From assembly GCF_003710865.1 (NCBI RefSeq), contig NZ_RHHO01000033.1, forward strand, positions 1-64,000: a stretch of 64,000 nucleotides of DNA. Reading direction: 5' to 3'. A model generated the notes under the pieces. That model was not told the DNA's origin and made no database searches. It was given only the letters and a program-made list of their open reading frames with translations. A program made the position numbers and the translations under genes. Below are positions 63,892 to 64,000 of this stretch, piece after piece. Within the stretch, counting starts at the first letter, position 1, and every line of letters begins with the position of its first letter. This DNA is from Brevibacillus borstelensis. GTDB lineage: Bacteria > Bacillota > Bacilli > Brevibacillales > Brevibacillaceae.

Positions 63892-64000
63892 TTACGCTGC
63901 TTTGGACTTGCTCAATCCGTCTGTAATGACTGCAATTGCGCCGTCTCCTGTCACGTTGCAGGCTGTACCGAAGCTGTCCTGAGCGATGTACAGGGCTATC
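63892..64000 (-). CDS. Dicarboxylate/amino acid:cation symporter, C-terminal part
   Basis: The minus strand from the window edge reads IALYIAQDSFGTACNVTGDG and continues AIAVITDGLSKSKAA, then stop at 63892. AQDSFGTACNVTGDGA is the last-helix signature of the DAACS family (GltP/GltT/DctA type sodium- or proton-coupled glutamate/dicarboxylate carriers). The rest lies beyond the window. Confidence 0.9.
   Translation of the reverse strand, partial: IALYIAQDSFGTACNVTGDGAIAVITDGLSKSKAA

Overview
The window is about 55% GC chromosome of a spore-forming Bacillales bacterium, most like Brevibacillus or a close relative in Paenibacillaceae. The evidence is a GerA-type germinant receptor operon, YunB and YhcN/YlaJ-type sporulation proteins, a Firmicute SufCDSUB operon, a RibD-E-BA-H operon under FMN riboswitch control, and gene sets that B. 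subtilis keeps in its yun/yut region (yunB, yunC, yunD, yunE, lytH/yunA, lipA/yutB, yutD). Shine-Dalgarno sites are strong AGGAGG types, and GTG and TTG starts are common. I saw no rRNA, tRNA or CRISPR array.

Layout. 1-0.5 kb: start of an IS256-family transposase cut by the window edge. 0.5-8.1 kb: membrane chemoreceptor, small zinc-ribbon protein, VOC protein, SCP2-like protein, aldo/keto reductase with a ferredoxin-like tail, metallophosphatase and pckA. 8.8-14 kb: sufCDSUB. 14.3-17.5 kb: an AT-richer SMI1/KNR4 gene, a PrmC-like methyltransferase, a SUFU-domain gene and a Nudix gene. 17.7-20 kb: sigma-W-type promoter driving yuaF-floT. 20-24.5 kb: JAMM protease, DUF72, TauE/SafE exporter, yunD, a small conserved protein and yunC. 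24.6-31.2 kb: HD-GYP, CorA, globin-coupled chemoreceptor behind a cre site, Crp/Fnr regulator, cysteine dioxygenase, and an MFS pump with a leader peptide. 31.4-38.2 kb: GntR regulator, CoA-transferase, HMG-CoA-lyase-type enzyme and a three-part TRAP transporter, followed by a deleted class V aminotransferase. 38.2-44.4 kb: yunB, a FAD oxidoreductase, and the rib operon behind two complete tandem FMN riboswitch-terminator modules. 44.5-48.2 kb: gerA-type operon. 48.3-51.6 kb: TetR-ALDH operon and LytH. 51.8-54.5 kb: LarC split over two genes on opposite strands around a DJ-1/PfpI gene. 54.7-62.2 kb: yhaO-yhaN, a TIGR00300 protein, lipA, YhcN-like lipoprotein and yutD. 62.2-64 kb: two small proteins, a frameshifted nitroreductase and the end of a dicarboxylate symporter.

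How the parts work together. The suf operon builds Fe-S clusters, which lipA needs. The rib operon makes FMN/FAD used by the flavin enzymes. The GntR-CaiB-HMGL-TRAP block reads as a complete import, CoA activation and cleavage route for a small branched dicarboxylate. The most unusual items are the tandem FMN riboswitch modules with a 28-codon orphan ORF between them, the split LarC, and the leader ORF whose end can pair with the MFS ribosome binding site. Two genes are broken: the class V aminotransferase (internal deletion) and the nitroreductase (one-base frameshift). All assignments come from reading the sequence and from family knowledge; no database search was run.
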